Shown here piece after piece: positions 43,913-52,100 of a stretch of 64,000 nt of DNA (its first letter is position 1; each line of letters begins with the position of its first letter). The position numbers were made by a program, and so were the translations under genes. This DNA is from Candidatus Promineofilum glycogenicum (GTDB lineage Bacteria; Chloroflexota; Anaerolineae; Promineifilales; Promineifilaceae): assembly GCA_016707605.1 (NCBI GenBank), contig JADJHJ010000007.1, forward strand, positions 1 through 64,000. Reading direction: 5' to 3'. Below the pieces are notes generated by a model. The model was not told the DNA's origin and did no database searches. It was given only the letters and a program-made list of their open reading frames with translations.

Positions 43913-45704
43913 ATGAAGAAGTTCGTCCCTCTCTTATTGCTGCTGCTGGCCCTATCGGGCGCGACCGGTGGCCGTGCCGCGCCGGCCGGGGCTGAGTTCG
44001 ATGCCAACGCCTGGCCGGTCGTGGCCGCGCCGGTGGCGCTCGATTTAGCCGCGCCGGATTCGCTCGACCTGGCCGCGCCCCGCGACGACGACCGGCCCAC
44101 CCACCCGCGACTCGACGATGCGCTGGCCGCTCTGGCCGCGCAGCCGGATGGTAAACGCTCGGCCGACGCGATCACCGCCGACGGGCTGCGCCTGCGCGAC
44201 GGCCGCGTCCAGGCCCGCCTCGTCGTCGCCCCTGGCGGGGACGAGGCCGCCCGCGCCGCCGTGGCCGCCGCCGGTGGCGAAGTGACCGGCGCGCTGGCGG
44301 ACGTGCTACAAGTCTGGCTGCCGCCGGCAGAGCTGACGGCTGTGGCCGATAGCGACGGGGTGGCCTATCTGAGCGCGCCCGACTACGCGCAACTGGCCGA
44401 GACCGATGCCCTCTCTGAAGGCGTGGCCCGCGCCCAGGCCAACGCCTGGCACGCCGCCGGGCTGCGCGGGCAGGGTGTGCGCATCGCCATCATCGACGGC
44501 GGCTTCCAGGGGTACACGGCCAAGCTGGGCAGCGAACTGCCGGCCAATGTCGTCGTCAAGAACTTTGTCGACGGCCAACCCGACGCCGAAGTGGATGCCA
44601 CCACGCCCCACGGCACGGCCTGCGCCGAGATCGTCCACGACATGGCCCCATCGGCCCAACTCTATCTGATCAAGATTTCCACCGACGTCGATCTCGACCA
44701 GGCCGTCAGCTACGCCATCAGCCAGGGGGTGGACGTCATCTCCACCTCGCTGACCTTCCTCAACGTCACCCCCGGCGACGGCACGGGCCGCTTCGCGACG
44801 ATGGTCGAGCGGGCGCGGGCGGCGGGCATCCTGTGGGCCACGGCCGCCGGCAACTACCGCGAGACGCACTGGGCCGGCCCCTGGGTCGATGATGGGGACG
44901 GCTACCATGAGTATGCGCCTGATGTCGAGGTCAACGTCTTCGGCCCCGGCAACGGCTCGGCCTTCCAGATTCCGGCCGGGATCGTCCTGTCGCCGGCGCT
45001 GCGTTGGGACGACTGGGCGGAGGTGCGGCAGGACTTTCGCCTGCTGCTGCTGCGCTACAACGGCACGGCCTTCGACGTCGTTGCCTCGGCCAACAACCCG
45101 CAGACGGGACTGCCCGGCCAGCGGCCGACGGAGCGCCTGAACTTCGTCACCACCGGCGGCCCGGCCATCTACGGCATCGCCATCCAGCGCATCAGCGGGG
45201 CGCGGCCGGTCTTCTTCCACCTGACCACGCCCAACCGCGAGCTGGATCGGCGCGTGCCGGCCATGAGCCTGGGCGATCTGGCCGACGTGCCCGGCGGCGC
45301 TGACCGTCGGCGCGGTCGGCGTCAACACTCCCTTCGCCGCCGAAAGCTATAGCTCCGAAGGGCCGACCAACGGCCCCGGCGGCGCGCCCACCGGCGGGCA
45401 ACTCAAGCCCGACATCGCCGCCTTCGCCGGGGTCAGCACGGCCAGCTACGGCCCGCGCGGCTTCAGCGGCACCTCGGCGGCCACGCCCCACGTGGCCGGC
45501 GCGGCGGCGCTGGTCAGCAATCGCTATCCGACCTTCGACCCGGCGGCGATCCGCTTCCACCTGGAGGAGATGGCCGTCGACCAGGGGCCGGCCTGCGCCG
45601 ACACGCGCTATGGCTTCGGCCGCCTGCTGCTCACTCTGCCGGGACAGCCGGCCGGGAATCGTCTGCTGCTGCCCTTCCTGGGCCGCAATAGCCAGCGCTG
45701 CTAA
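43913..45704 (+). CDS. Exported subtilisin-like (S8) serine protease, frameshifted
   Basis: ATG 43913 gives a signal peptide (KKFVPLLLLLLALSGATGG) and a propeptide-like region with VAAAGGEVTGALADVLQVWL. The S8 domain has catalytic Asp in VRIAIIDGGFQG, His in TPHGTACAEIVHDMAP, and a later frame holds Ser in GFSGTSAATPHVAGAAALVS. The frame changes near 45292: the first frame ends as Arg-rich sequence at 45352, and the correct continuation is LTVGAVGVNTPFAAESYSSE, finishing at 45704 with LLLPFLGRNSQRC. About 595 residues in all. The insert between His and Ser motifs holds a beta-rich domain of about 150 residues. A one-base error is the likely cause. Confidence 0.88.
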
Positions 45705-45711
45705 TCACATA

Positions 45712-48147
45712 ATGAGTCATCGCCGCCAGGACGCGGGTGGGCAACCCGTGCTACAACGCCAAGAGCCGGGAAAAGAGGCGGGTTGGCAACCCGCCCTACT
45801 GTTGCTGCTGATCCTGCCGGTGGCCTACGGGCTGACGCTGGCGCGGTCGGTCGTCTTCGGCGACCCGACGGAGTACACCTTCGTCGCCCACGTGCTGGGC
45901 ATCGCCCACCCGCCGGGCTACGCCTTCTACACCCTGCTGGGCAAGCTGTTCCAGACGCTCGTGCCGCTGGGCGCGGTGGCGGCGCGGATGCACCTGCTGT
46001 CGGCCGTGGTGGCCACGGTCGCGGCGCTGTTCGTCTACGGCACGGTGCGCGGCGCGGCGCGGCTGCTCTTTGCCACGGCCCGCCCGCCGTTTGACGTGGC
46101 CGCGGTCGCCGCCGTCTTCGCCGCGCTGACCTTCGGCCTGGCCGCCGACGTCTGGCAGCACGCCATTCACGCCAACCCCCACATCGTCACCGCCGCCTTC
46201 CTGGCCGCCAACCTCTGCCTGCTGACGCGCTGGGCCGCGGGCGGGGGCAGCGACCGGCGCTGGCTGTTCGCCTTCTCCCTCTCGGCCGGGCTGGGCGTCA
46301 CCCACCACCCGCTGACGGTCATCTCCTTCCCGGCCTACGCGGTGTTCATCCTGCTCGTCCGGCCGGGCCTCTGGCGCGATTGGCGGGCGGTGCTGGGCAT
46401 GGTCGCCTGCGCCGCCCTCGGCCTGCTCGTCTGGCTCTACTTCCCCCTGCGCAGCGCCATGTCGCCCCCCTTCGGCCCGGCGACGATGACCACCCTGGGC
46501 GGCTTCCTCGACCACGTGCTGGCCCGCGGCCTCAGCGAGAGCCTGCCCTACTTCGGCCTGGCCGACGCCCCGGCGCGGGCGGTCGTCTTCGGCTCGCTGC
46601 TGCGGCTGCAATTCGCCCTGCCGGTGCTCTTCCTGGCCGTGTTGGGGCTGGCCTGGCCGCTGCTGGCGCGGCGGCTAGGGCCGGCCGATAGCGCGGCCGT
46701 CCCGCCGTGGAAGCTGAGCGTCCTCTACGCCCTGGCCTTCGCCGCCAACTACGCCTTCGTCATGAGCCTGCGGGCGCAGGACATCATGGCCTACCTGCTG
46801 GGGCTGCTGGTCATCGTCAGTGTGCTGGCCGGCGTCGGCCTCTACGGGCTGCTGGCGCTGACGGCGGCGCGCTGGCGTTTGGCCCGCCTCCCGCTGGCGC
46901 TGCTGGCGGCGGCGCTGTTCCTGTTGGGGCCGGGGCTGCAACTGGCCCGCAACGCGCCGGCCATCTCCCTGCGCCACGAGACGGCCGCCGCCGACTATGC
47001 GAATGTTGTCTTCGACCGCTTCACCGGCACGGCCGAGGGAGCCACCCTGCTCAACGACTGGGAGCACATGACCCCCCTATGGTACGCCCAGTTCGTCGAG
47101 CAGCGCTGGCCCGACGCGGCCGACGTGCGCCCCGTCCTCGTGTCCACCGCCCGGCCGTGGCTGGCGAGCGTCTTCGACACCCTGCCCGGCGGCCCGGTCT
47201 ACCTGAGCAACTACCGGCGCGAGATCGTCGACGCCGGCTTCCGCCTGCGGCCGGATGGGCCGTTCTACCGCGTCGTGGAGCCAGGCGAGATGAGCCTGCC
47301 GCCCGACCTGACGCCGCTCGCCGGCGCGGGCGGCGCGGCCGAACTGATGGCTTACGACCTGCCGCAGCGCGACGTGACCGCCGGCGACTTCGTGCCCCTG
47401 ACGCTGGCCCTACGCGCGCCGGCGGCCACGACCGACTACGTCGCGCCCGTCGTTCGCGTGGGTGAACTGACCTTCCCGTTCACCACCGACAGCCATCTGA
47501 TCTCACCCCAATGGCTGCCCGGCGAGGTCATCGTCGAGCGCTTCGACTTCGCCCTGCCCCACGACCTGCCCGGCGGCGTCTATCCGGTCGCTGTGGCCCT
47601 GAGAAACCTGAGTACCGACACCACCGGGCCGGAAGTCGCTCTGGGCGAACTGACCGTGACCGGGCAAGAGGCTCCGCTCGACTACAGCCGCCTGCTGGCC
47701 AACTTCCGGCAGCGGGTGGGGCTGGCGGCGGCCACGGCGCGCGTCGGCGGGCAGCGGCGCAGCGCCGTCTGGACGGAGCCGCTGCCGGCGCGGCCGGGCG
47801 ACACGGTACACTTGCGGCTGCACTGGCAGAGCCTGGCCCCGGCCGAGGAGAGCTACACCGTCTTCGTCCACCTGATCGACGCCGCCAACCGGCCGCTGGT
47901 GGCTCTGGACTACACGCCGCTGGGCGGCTCGGCCCCGACGCACCTGTGGATTCCCAAGTGGCTGCCCGGCCAACGGCTGACCGACCCCTACCGGCTGGTC
48001 TTGCCGGACAATCTGCCGCCGGGGGAGTACTATATCGAGGTGGGGCTATACGAGATGGTCGGCCAGCGCCGCCTGCACATGGCCGACGCCGCCGGCAACC
48101 TCATCGGCGACCGGCTCATCCTTGGGCCGGTGCAGGTTTTGGAATGA
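45712..48147 (+). CDS. DUF2723-family polytopic membrane protein
   Basis: About 811 residues from ATG 45712. The DUF2723 signature is present near residue 50: GDPTEYTFVAHVLGIAHPPG, YAFYTLLGKLFQTLVPLGAV. About eleven membrane helices follow, then a large soluble C-terminal part with two beta-rich segments (PLTLALRAPAATTDYVAPVV; DTVHLRLHWQSLAPAEESYT). DUF2723 proteins resemble polyprenol-linked glycosyltransferases of the GT-C fold, so sugar transfer at the outer face is likely. Residues 5-28 (DAGGQPVLQRQEPGKEAGWQ) are the translation of a repeat (45735-45800), so the natural N-terminus may begin at the first helix. It starts eight bases after the protease stop. Confidence 0.85.
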   Translation: MSHRRQDAGGQPVLQRQEPGKEAGWQPALLLLLILPVAYGLTLARSVVFGDPTEYTFVAHVLGIAHPPGYAFYTLLGKLFQTLVPLGAVAARMHLLSAVVATVAALFVYGTVRGAARLLFATARPPFDVAAVAAVFAALTFGLAADVWQHAIHANPHIVTAAFLAANLCLLTRWAAGGGSDRRWLFAFSLSAGLGVTHHPLTVISFPAYAVFILLVRPGLWRDWRAVLGMVACAALGLLVWLYFPLRSAMSPPFGPATMTTLGGFLDHVLARGLSESLPYFGLADAPARAVVFGSLLRLQFALPVLFLAVLGLAWPLLARRLGPADSAAVPPWKLSVLYALAFAANYAFVMSLRAQDIMAYLLGLLVIVSVLAGVGLYGLLALTAARWRLARLPLALLAAALFLLGPGLQLARNAPAISLRHETAAADYANVVFDRFTGTAEGATLLNDWEHMTPLWYAQFVEQRWPDAADVRPVLVSTARPWLASVFDTLPGGPVYLSNYRREIVDAGFRLRPDGPFYRVVEPGEMSLPPDLTPLAGAGGAAELMAYDLPQRDVTAGDFVPLTLALRAPAATTDYVAPVVRVGELTFPFTTDSHLISPQWLPGEVIVERFDFALPHDLPGGVYPVAVALRNLSTDTTGPEVALGELTVTGQEAPLDYSRLLANFRQRVGLAAATARVGGQRRSAVWTEPLPARPGDTVHLRLHWQSLAPAEESYTVFVHLIDAANRPLVALDYTPLGGSAPTHLWIPKWLPGQRLTDPYRLVLPDNLPPGEYYIEVGLYEMVGQRRLHMADAAGNLIGDRLILGPVQVLE
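45735..45800. repeat. GCGGGTTGGCAACCCGC-type repeat at the DUF2723 gene start
   Basis: Two units (GCGGGTGGGCAACCCG and GGCGGGTTGGCAACCCGCC) form short palindromes and are translated as the first residues of the membrane protein. Confidence 0.7.
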
Positions 48148-48155
48148 GTTGAGGA

Positions 48156-48243
48156 GCTCACGCAAAGGCGCTAAGCGGCAAAGGCGCAAAGAAGAAAAGA
48201 GATTCTTCTTTGCGTCTTTGCTGCTTTGCGCCTTTGCGTGAGC
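48156..48243. repeat. Long inverted repeat, family B (CGCAAAGGCGC type)
   Basis: GCTCACGCAAAGGCGC-type left arm and GCGCCTTTGCGTGAGC-type right arm; the hairpin centre is AAGAAAAGAGATTCTTCTT. It fills the gap between the DUF2723 gene and the UroD-family gene and ends eight bases before the AGGAG ribosome site of the latter. Confidence 0.88.
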
Positions 48244-48263
48244 CGTTCCTCCAGGAGCAAAGC

Positions 48264-49241
48264 ATGTCAAATTGGAGCAAACGCACGAGATTGGAAGCGG
48301 CGCTGGCCGGGGAGGCGGTGGATCGGCTGCCGGTGGCCCTGTGGCGGCACTGGCCGGGCGACGACCAGGACGCCGCTGCCCTGGCCGCCGCCCACCTGAA
48401 GTGGCAGGCCGACTACGACTGGGACCTGCTCAAGGTCGGCCCGGCCAGCAGCTACTCCGTCGTCGATTGGGGCGTGGAAGACCGCTGGGAGGGCCACATC
48501 GAGGGCACGCGCACGACGACGCGCTACCCGGTGGCCCAGCCGGCCGACTGGGAGGCGCTGCGGCCGACCGACCCCGGCCGCGGCGCGCTGGCGACGCAGA
48601 TCGAGGCGCTGCGCCTCGTCGGCGAAGCACTGCATGACGAAGTGCCGTTCATCGCCACCGTCTTCTCCCCCCTGTCGATGGCCAAGCACCTGGCCGGCAA
48701 CGCCCTGGCCCTCAGCCATATGCGCGAAGCGCCCGACGCCTTCCATCGCGGTCTGGAGACGCTAACCGAGAGCATCATCGCCTTCATCGACGCCGCGCGA
48801 GCCACGGGCATCGCCGGCATCTACTACGCCGTGCAGCACGCCGCCTATCCGCTGCTGAGCCGGGCCGAGTTCGAGACGTTCGGCCGCCCCTACGACCGGC
48901 GCGTGTTGGCCAGCGCGGCCGACCTGTGGTGCAACATGGTTCACCTGCACGGTTCGCGGGTGATGTTCGATCTCGTCGCCGACTACCCCGCGCCGCTGCT
49001 CAACTGGCACGACCGTGACACGGGCATCAGCCTGCGCGACGGGCTGGCGACCTTCCCCGGCGCGGCCAGCGGCGGCGTGTCGCAGTGGACGATCCACCGC
49101 GAGGGGCCGGCCGACCTGCTGGCCGAAGTGGCCGACGCGCGGGCGCAGACCGATGGCCGGCGGTTGGTGCTGGGCACGGGCTGTGTCATCATGACCACCA
49201 CGCCGTTGCGCAACATCCGCGCCTTTCGGGAAGCGGCCTAA
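48264..49241 (+). CDS. Uroporphyrinogen-decarboxylase-family protein
   Basis: 325 residues from ATG 48264, preceded by AGGAG at 48252. N-terminus SKRTRLEAALAGEAVDRLPV is the family start; DYDWDLLKVGPASSY, PFIATVFSPLSMAKHLAG and LHLHGSRVMFDLVADYPAPL-like segments and the end LVLGTGCVIMTTTPLRNIRA complete a URO-D TIM barrel. Features of true HemE (the N-terminal RQAGR motif) are missing, so it more likely belongs to the MtaA/CmuA-like methyltransferase branch or an uncharacterised branch. No corrinoid partner gene is nearby. It converges on queG with only a repeat between their stop codons. Confidence 0.85.
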   Translation: MSNWSKRTRLEAALAGEAVDRLPVALWRHWPGDDQDAAALAAAHLKWQADYDWDLLKVGPASSYSVVDWGVEDRWEGHIEGTRTTTRYPVAQPADWEALRPTDPGRGALATQIEALRLVGEALHDEVPFIATVFSPLSMAKHLAGNALALSHMREAPDAFHRGLETLTESIIAFIDAARATGIAGIYYAVQHAAYPLLSRAEFETFGRPYDRRVLASAADLWCNMVHLHGSRVMFDLVADYPAPLLNWHDRDTGISLRDGLATFPGAASGGVSQWTIHREGPADLLAEVADARAQTDGRRLVLGTGCVIMTTTPLRNIRAFREAA

Positions 49242-49335
49242 AAAATCTCACGCAAAGACGCAAAGGACGCCAAGAGCGCAAAAAGACGATTCTTCTTTCG
49301 AGCTTGGCGTTCTTTGCGTCTTTGCGTGAGATTTT
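49242..49335. repeat. Long inverted repeat, family B, between convergent stop codons
   Basis: AAAATCTCACGCAAAGACGC-type left arm and its complement on the right (about 33 paired bases). It occupies exactly the space between the UroD-family stop (49239-49241) and the queG stop (49337-49339), so it may stop transcription in both directions. Confidence 0.88.
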
Positions 49336-49336
49336 C

Positions 49337-50677
49337 TTACTCTCCGACAAGCTCGCGGCGGACGGCGGGATCGGTTTCGGTGGCCTGCACGGCGGCGAGG
49401 GCGGCGTGGGCCGTTGCCCCCCCGATGCGCCGCAGCGCCCAGGCGGCGTGGCCGCGGACAATGGGCGCGGCGTCGGCCAGCAGGAGGCACTAGGGCGGGC
49501 ACGGCCGCCGCGCTGCCCCAGTTGCCCGCGGCCACGCAGGCGTTGCGCACCAGCCGCGCCCGGCCGATGCGCCGCACCGGGCTGCCGGCGAAGCGGCGGG
49601 CAAAGCTCTCCTCGTCCAGGGCCAGCAGGTCGAGCAAAGGCGGCGCGGCCGTGTCCCAGGTGTCGGGCCGGAAGGCGGCCTCGGCCGTCGGCGCGGCGAA
49701 GCGGTTGAACGGGCACACGTCCTGGCACACGTCACAGCCATAGACCCAGTTGCCCATCAGGGGTCGCAGTTCGGCCGGAATCCAGCCCTTGAGTTCGATG
49801 GTCAGGTAGGAGACACAGCGCCGGGCGTCGAGGACGTAAGGCGCGGGGAAGGCCGCGGTGGGGCAGGCGTCCAGACAACGCCGGCAGCGGCCACAGGACG
49901 GCCCCCTCGCCCCCTGGGAGAGGGTTGGGGAGAGGGCAGCCTCCCTCTCCCCCTGGGAGAGGGTTGGGGAGAGGGCAGCCCCCCTCTCCCCCTGGGAGAG
50001 GGTTAGGGAGAGGGCGCTGGATAGAGGCGCGTCATAATCGAGTGGCAACGTCGTCAGCAACACCCCCAGGAAAAACCACGAGCCGTAGCGCGGGTCGATG
50101 AGCAGGGTGTTCTTGCCGGTGAAGCCCAGCCCGGCCGTCTCGCCGTGGTCGCGCTCCAGCAGCGCGCCGGTGTCAACGTAGACGCGCGTCCGTACTGTCT
50201 GGCCCTCTCCCCAACCCTCTCCCGAAGGGCGAGGGGTGAAGCGCCCGCTCCCCTGCCCTCTCCCAAGGGGCGAGGGGGTGAAGCGCCTGCTCCCCAGCTC
50301 TCCGTCGCCAACCACTCCCCCAACGCCTCCAACCGCGGCGTCATCACCTCATGGTAGTCCGCGCCCCAGGCGTAGTTGGAGAAGCGGCCGCGCGCCGGAT
50401 CGGCGGCGATGTGGGGCGGCAGCGGCGCGGTGGCGTAGTCGAGGCCAACGACGACCAGCGACCGCGCGCCGGGCAGGACGACGTCGAGGTCGCGGCGGCG
50501 GGCCACGCGGTCGGGGCGTGCCATATAGCCCATCTCGCCGTGGCGGCCGGCGGCGATCCACGCCAGGTAGGCGTCGAGGCGGCGGGCCGGCGCGGCGGGA
50601 ATGACGCCGACGCGGTTAAAGCCTAGGCCCACGGCGCGGGCTTTCAGTTCGGCGGTCAGGGCAGCCAGGGTGGTCAT
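49337..50677 (-). CDS. queG: Epoxyqueuosine reductase, disrupted by repeats and frame changes
   Basis: QueG carries out the last step of queuosine tRNA modification with cobalamin and two [4Fe-4S] clusters. The N-terminus from ATG 50677 (MTTLAALTAELKARAVGLGF) with PGARSLVVVGLDYA and GRFSNYAWGADYHEVMTPRL is normal. A CCCTCTCCC repeat (50200-50300) then intervenes and the frame changes to VYVDTGALLERDHGETAGLG and GFTGKNTLLIDPRYGSWFFL. A second insertion of three repeat units (49905-50019) is in frame. Cluster motifs follow (CGRCRRCLDACPTAAF, CDVCQDVCPFN). A second frame change near 49490 leads to the HEAT-like end (GHAAWALRRIGGATAHAALA) and the TAA at 49337. Either a gene invaded by repeats or one with two indel errors; the insertions themselves look real. 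Confidence 0.87.
49905..50019. repeat. Three tandem CCCTCTCCC family units inside queG
   Basis: Three nearly identical units of about 37 bases ending GGGAGAGGGTTGGGGAGAGG, in frame, encode SLTLSQGER-like peptides between the FMN-like fold and the first cluster motif. Confidence 0.88.
50200..50300. repeat. CCCTCTCCC family repeats inside queG at the frame change
   Basis: Two diverged units (CCCTCTCCCGAAGGGCGAGG and CCCTCTCCCAAGGGGCGAGG). The reading frame of queG changes within this stretch. Confidence 0.8.
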
Positions 50678-50708
50678 GCGCGTCCAATCTTAGCACGTCG
50701 GCCCACGA

Positions 50709-50739
50709 TTGACGTTTTGTCCTCATCCTATGGTATAAT
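50709..50739 (+). promoter_or_regulatory. Extended -10 promoter of the partner-switching operon
   Basis: TTGACG (50709-50714), 19-base spacer, and TATAAT (50734-50739) preceded by TGG, making an extended -10 (TGGTATAAT). The predicted start is near 50746, with a 76-base leader containing the hairpin at 50774-50794. Confidence 0.65.
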
Positions 50740-50773
50740 CCGCCTGCTTCATCAAGGAAGGCGATGATCGTAG

Positions 50774-50794
50774 AGACGTTCCGGTGGAACGTCT
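50774..50794 (+). promoter_or_regulatory. Perfect 9-bp hairpin in the operon leader
   Basis: AGACGTTCC-GGT-GGAACGTCT followed by TTAATT, between the promoter and the AGGAGG ribosome site (50807-50812). It could be an attenuator or a short intergenic repeat. Confidence 0.6.
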
Positions 50795-50821
50795 TTAATT
50801 GACAGCAGGAGGCATTTGAAA

Positions 50822-51166
50822 ATGGCTGAATCGTTGATTGATATTCAGGTGGAGGATTTGAAGCGAGTCGAGTTGGTGCGCGTCAGTGGCCGCATCGACA
50901 GCAGCAACGCCGCCGAGTTCGACCGCGTCCTGAAGGAAGTGGCCGGGCGCAAGCACAACGTCGTCCTCGAACTGAGCGGCGTGGAGTACATGAGCAGCGC
51001 CGGCTTGCGCGCTATCGTCGCCCTGTGGCGCGAGTGCCAGAAGCGCCGCGGCGACGTGCTGCTGGCCAACCCGTCGGAGCGCGTCACCGAAGTACTGACC
51101 CTGGCCGGCCTCAACACTGTCTTCAAGGTGTTCGATACCGAGACGGCCGCCGTCGGCAACTTCTAA
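50822..51166 (+). CDS. STAS-domain anti-anti-sigma-factor-like protein
   Basis: 114 residues, one STAS domain: VELVRVSGRIDSSNAAEFDR and LELSGVEYMSSAGLRAIVAL. By alignment with SpoIIAA, Ser59 in YMSSAGLR is the residue phosphorylated by an anti-sigma kinase. ATG 50822 follows AGGAGG by nine bases; a TTG two codons earlier is too close to it. It is the first gene of a four-gene operon (STAS, kinase, STAS, phosphatase). In the known scheme the unphosphorylated form binds the anti-sigma kinase and frees its target. Confidence 0.92.
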   Translation: MAESLIDIQVEDLKRVELVRVSGRIDSSNAAEFDRVLKEVAGRKHNVVLELSGVEYMSSAGLRAIVALWRECQKRRGDVLLANPSERVTEVLTLAGLNTVFKVFDTETAAVGNF

Positions 51167-51219
51167 GCGGCTGTGTGACTGTTGAGCGGCTCATAGGCGG
51201 CGTTCCGTCGCCCGGCGCC

Positions 51220-51675
51220 ATGGCCCACGAACAAGTCCTGATCGTCCCCGGACGTTATAACGAGATCAAACGGATCTGCGAATTCGTCGCGGCTGGCGCG
51301 GCCGAGGCCGGCTTCGACGACGACACGATCTTCCATCTGGAGTTGTGCTGCGACGAGGCCTCGACCAACATCATCGAACACGCCTATGGCCAGGAAGGGG
51401 CGGGCAACATCGTCATCAGCTATGCGATCGCTGAGGACGAATTCACCATCGTCCTGCGTGACAACGGCCAGGCGTTCGACCCGGCCAACGTCCCGCCGCC
51501 GCCGGCCATCAGCCGCGAGTCCATCCCGCTCGACGAGTTGGCTAACCAGATGCGGATCGGCGGGCTGGGGCTGCACTTCATCCGCAATCTGATGGACGAA
51601 GTCACCTACAGCAGCGACAACCGCCAGGGCAACCGGCTGGTCATGGTCAAGAAGCTACAGAAGGACGAGTCATGA
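51220..51675 (+). CDS. RsbW/SpoIIAB-like serine kinase (anti-sigma-factor type)
   Basis: 151 residues from ATG 51220 (MAHEQVLIVPGRYNEIKRIC), the normal length; a GTG at 51175 would add 15 residues. It is a GHKL ATPase with the N-box LCCDEASTNIIEHAYG, G1 box LRDNGQAFDP and G2 box GGLGLHFIRNLMDEV. These kinases phosphorylate STAS partners on Ser and sequester a sigma factor or other target. It is flanked by two STAS genes, the second overlapping by ATGA, so tight co-expression is expected. No sigma factor gene is in the window. Confidence 0.92.
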   Translation: MAHEQVLIVPGRYNEIKRICEFVAAGAAEAGFDDDTIFHLELCCDEASTNIIEHAYGQEGAGNIVISYAIAEDEFTIVLRDNGQAFDPANVPPPPAISRESIPLDELANQMRIGGLGLHFIRNLMDEVTYSSDNRQGNRLVMVKKLQKDES

Positions 51676-52028
51676 GTGTCTGGCAGGAGAAGCTCCCCCA
51701 CAGCGAAACCTGGCTGATCGGCGTCAGCGGCCGGCTCGACCAGAGCTTGAATCCGAAACTGGAAGAGACGCTCAACGATCTTCTGGAGAACGGCCACTAC
51801 TCCCTCGTCGTCGATCTGACGCACGCCACTTACATCAACAGCGGCGGGCTGCGCTGCCTGGTCAGCGCCTGGCGGCGGGCCAAGGCCGGGCAGGGCACGC
51901 TGACCCTGTGCGGCCTCAACGCCCGCCTGCAAGAGATCTTCGCCATGGTTGGCTTCGACAAGGTCTTCGCCATCCAGGACGACTGCGCCGCGGCCCGCGG
52001 CCCGGCGCGCCGGGGAGCGCACTCCTGA
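51672..52028 (+). CDS. Second STAS-domain protein
   Basis: 118 residues, overlapping the kinase stop by ATGA. STAS features: WLIGVSGRLDQSLNPKLEET and DLTHATYINSGGLRCLVSAW. The Ser in YINSGGLR aligns with the phosphorylated Ser of SpoIIAA, so it can probably also be switched by phosphorylation. The C-terminal 15 residues (CAAARGPARRGAHS) are Arg-rich and unlike the family. Having two STAS partners for one kinase suggests competition between two inputs or two outputs. Confidence 0.9.
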   Translation: MSVWQEKLPHSETWLIGVSGRLDQSLNPKLEETLNDLLENGHYSLVVDLTHATYINSGGLRCLVSAWRRAKAGQGTLTLCGLNARLQEIFAMVGFDKVFAIQDDCAAARGPARRGAHS

Positions 52029-52100
52029 GGCGGCCGGCGTCGCCCGCGCGGCGCGCAGCACCCCGACCGTAGCGCCGCCGACGCCCGTTGGCTCCCGGCC

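Noticed and set aside
48264..49241. UroD-family gene considered as hemE
   Set aside because: The N-terminal substrate-binding motif of true HemE is absent and no other haem gene is close.
49905..50019. Three regularly spaced repeats resembling a small CRISPR array
   Set aside because: Units are contiguous with no unique spacers, lie in frame inside queG, and belong to a dispersed repeat family; no cas genes.
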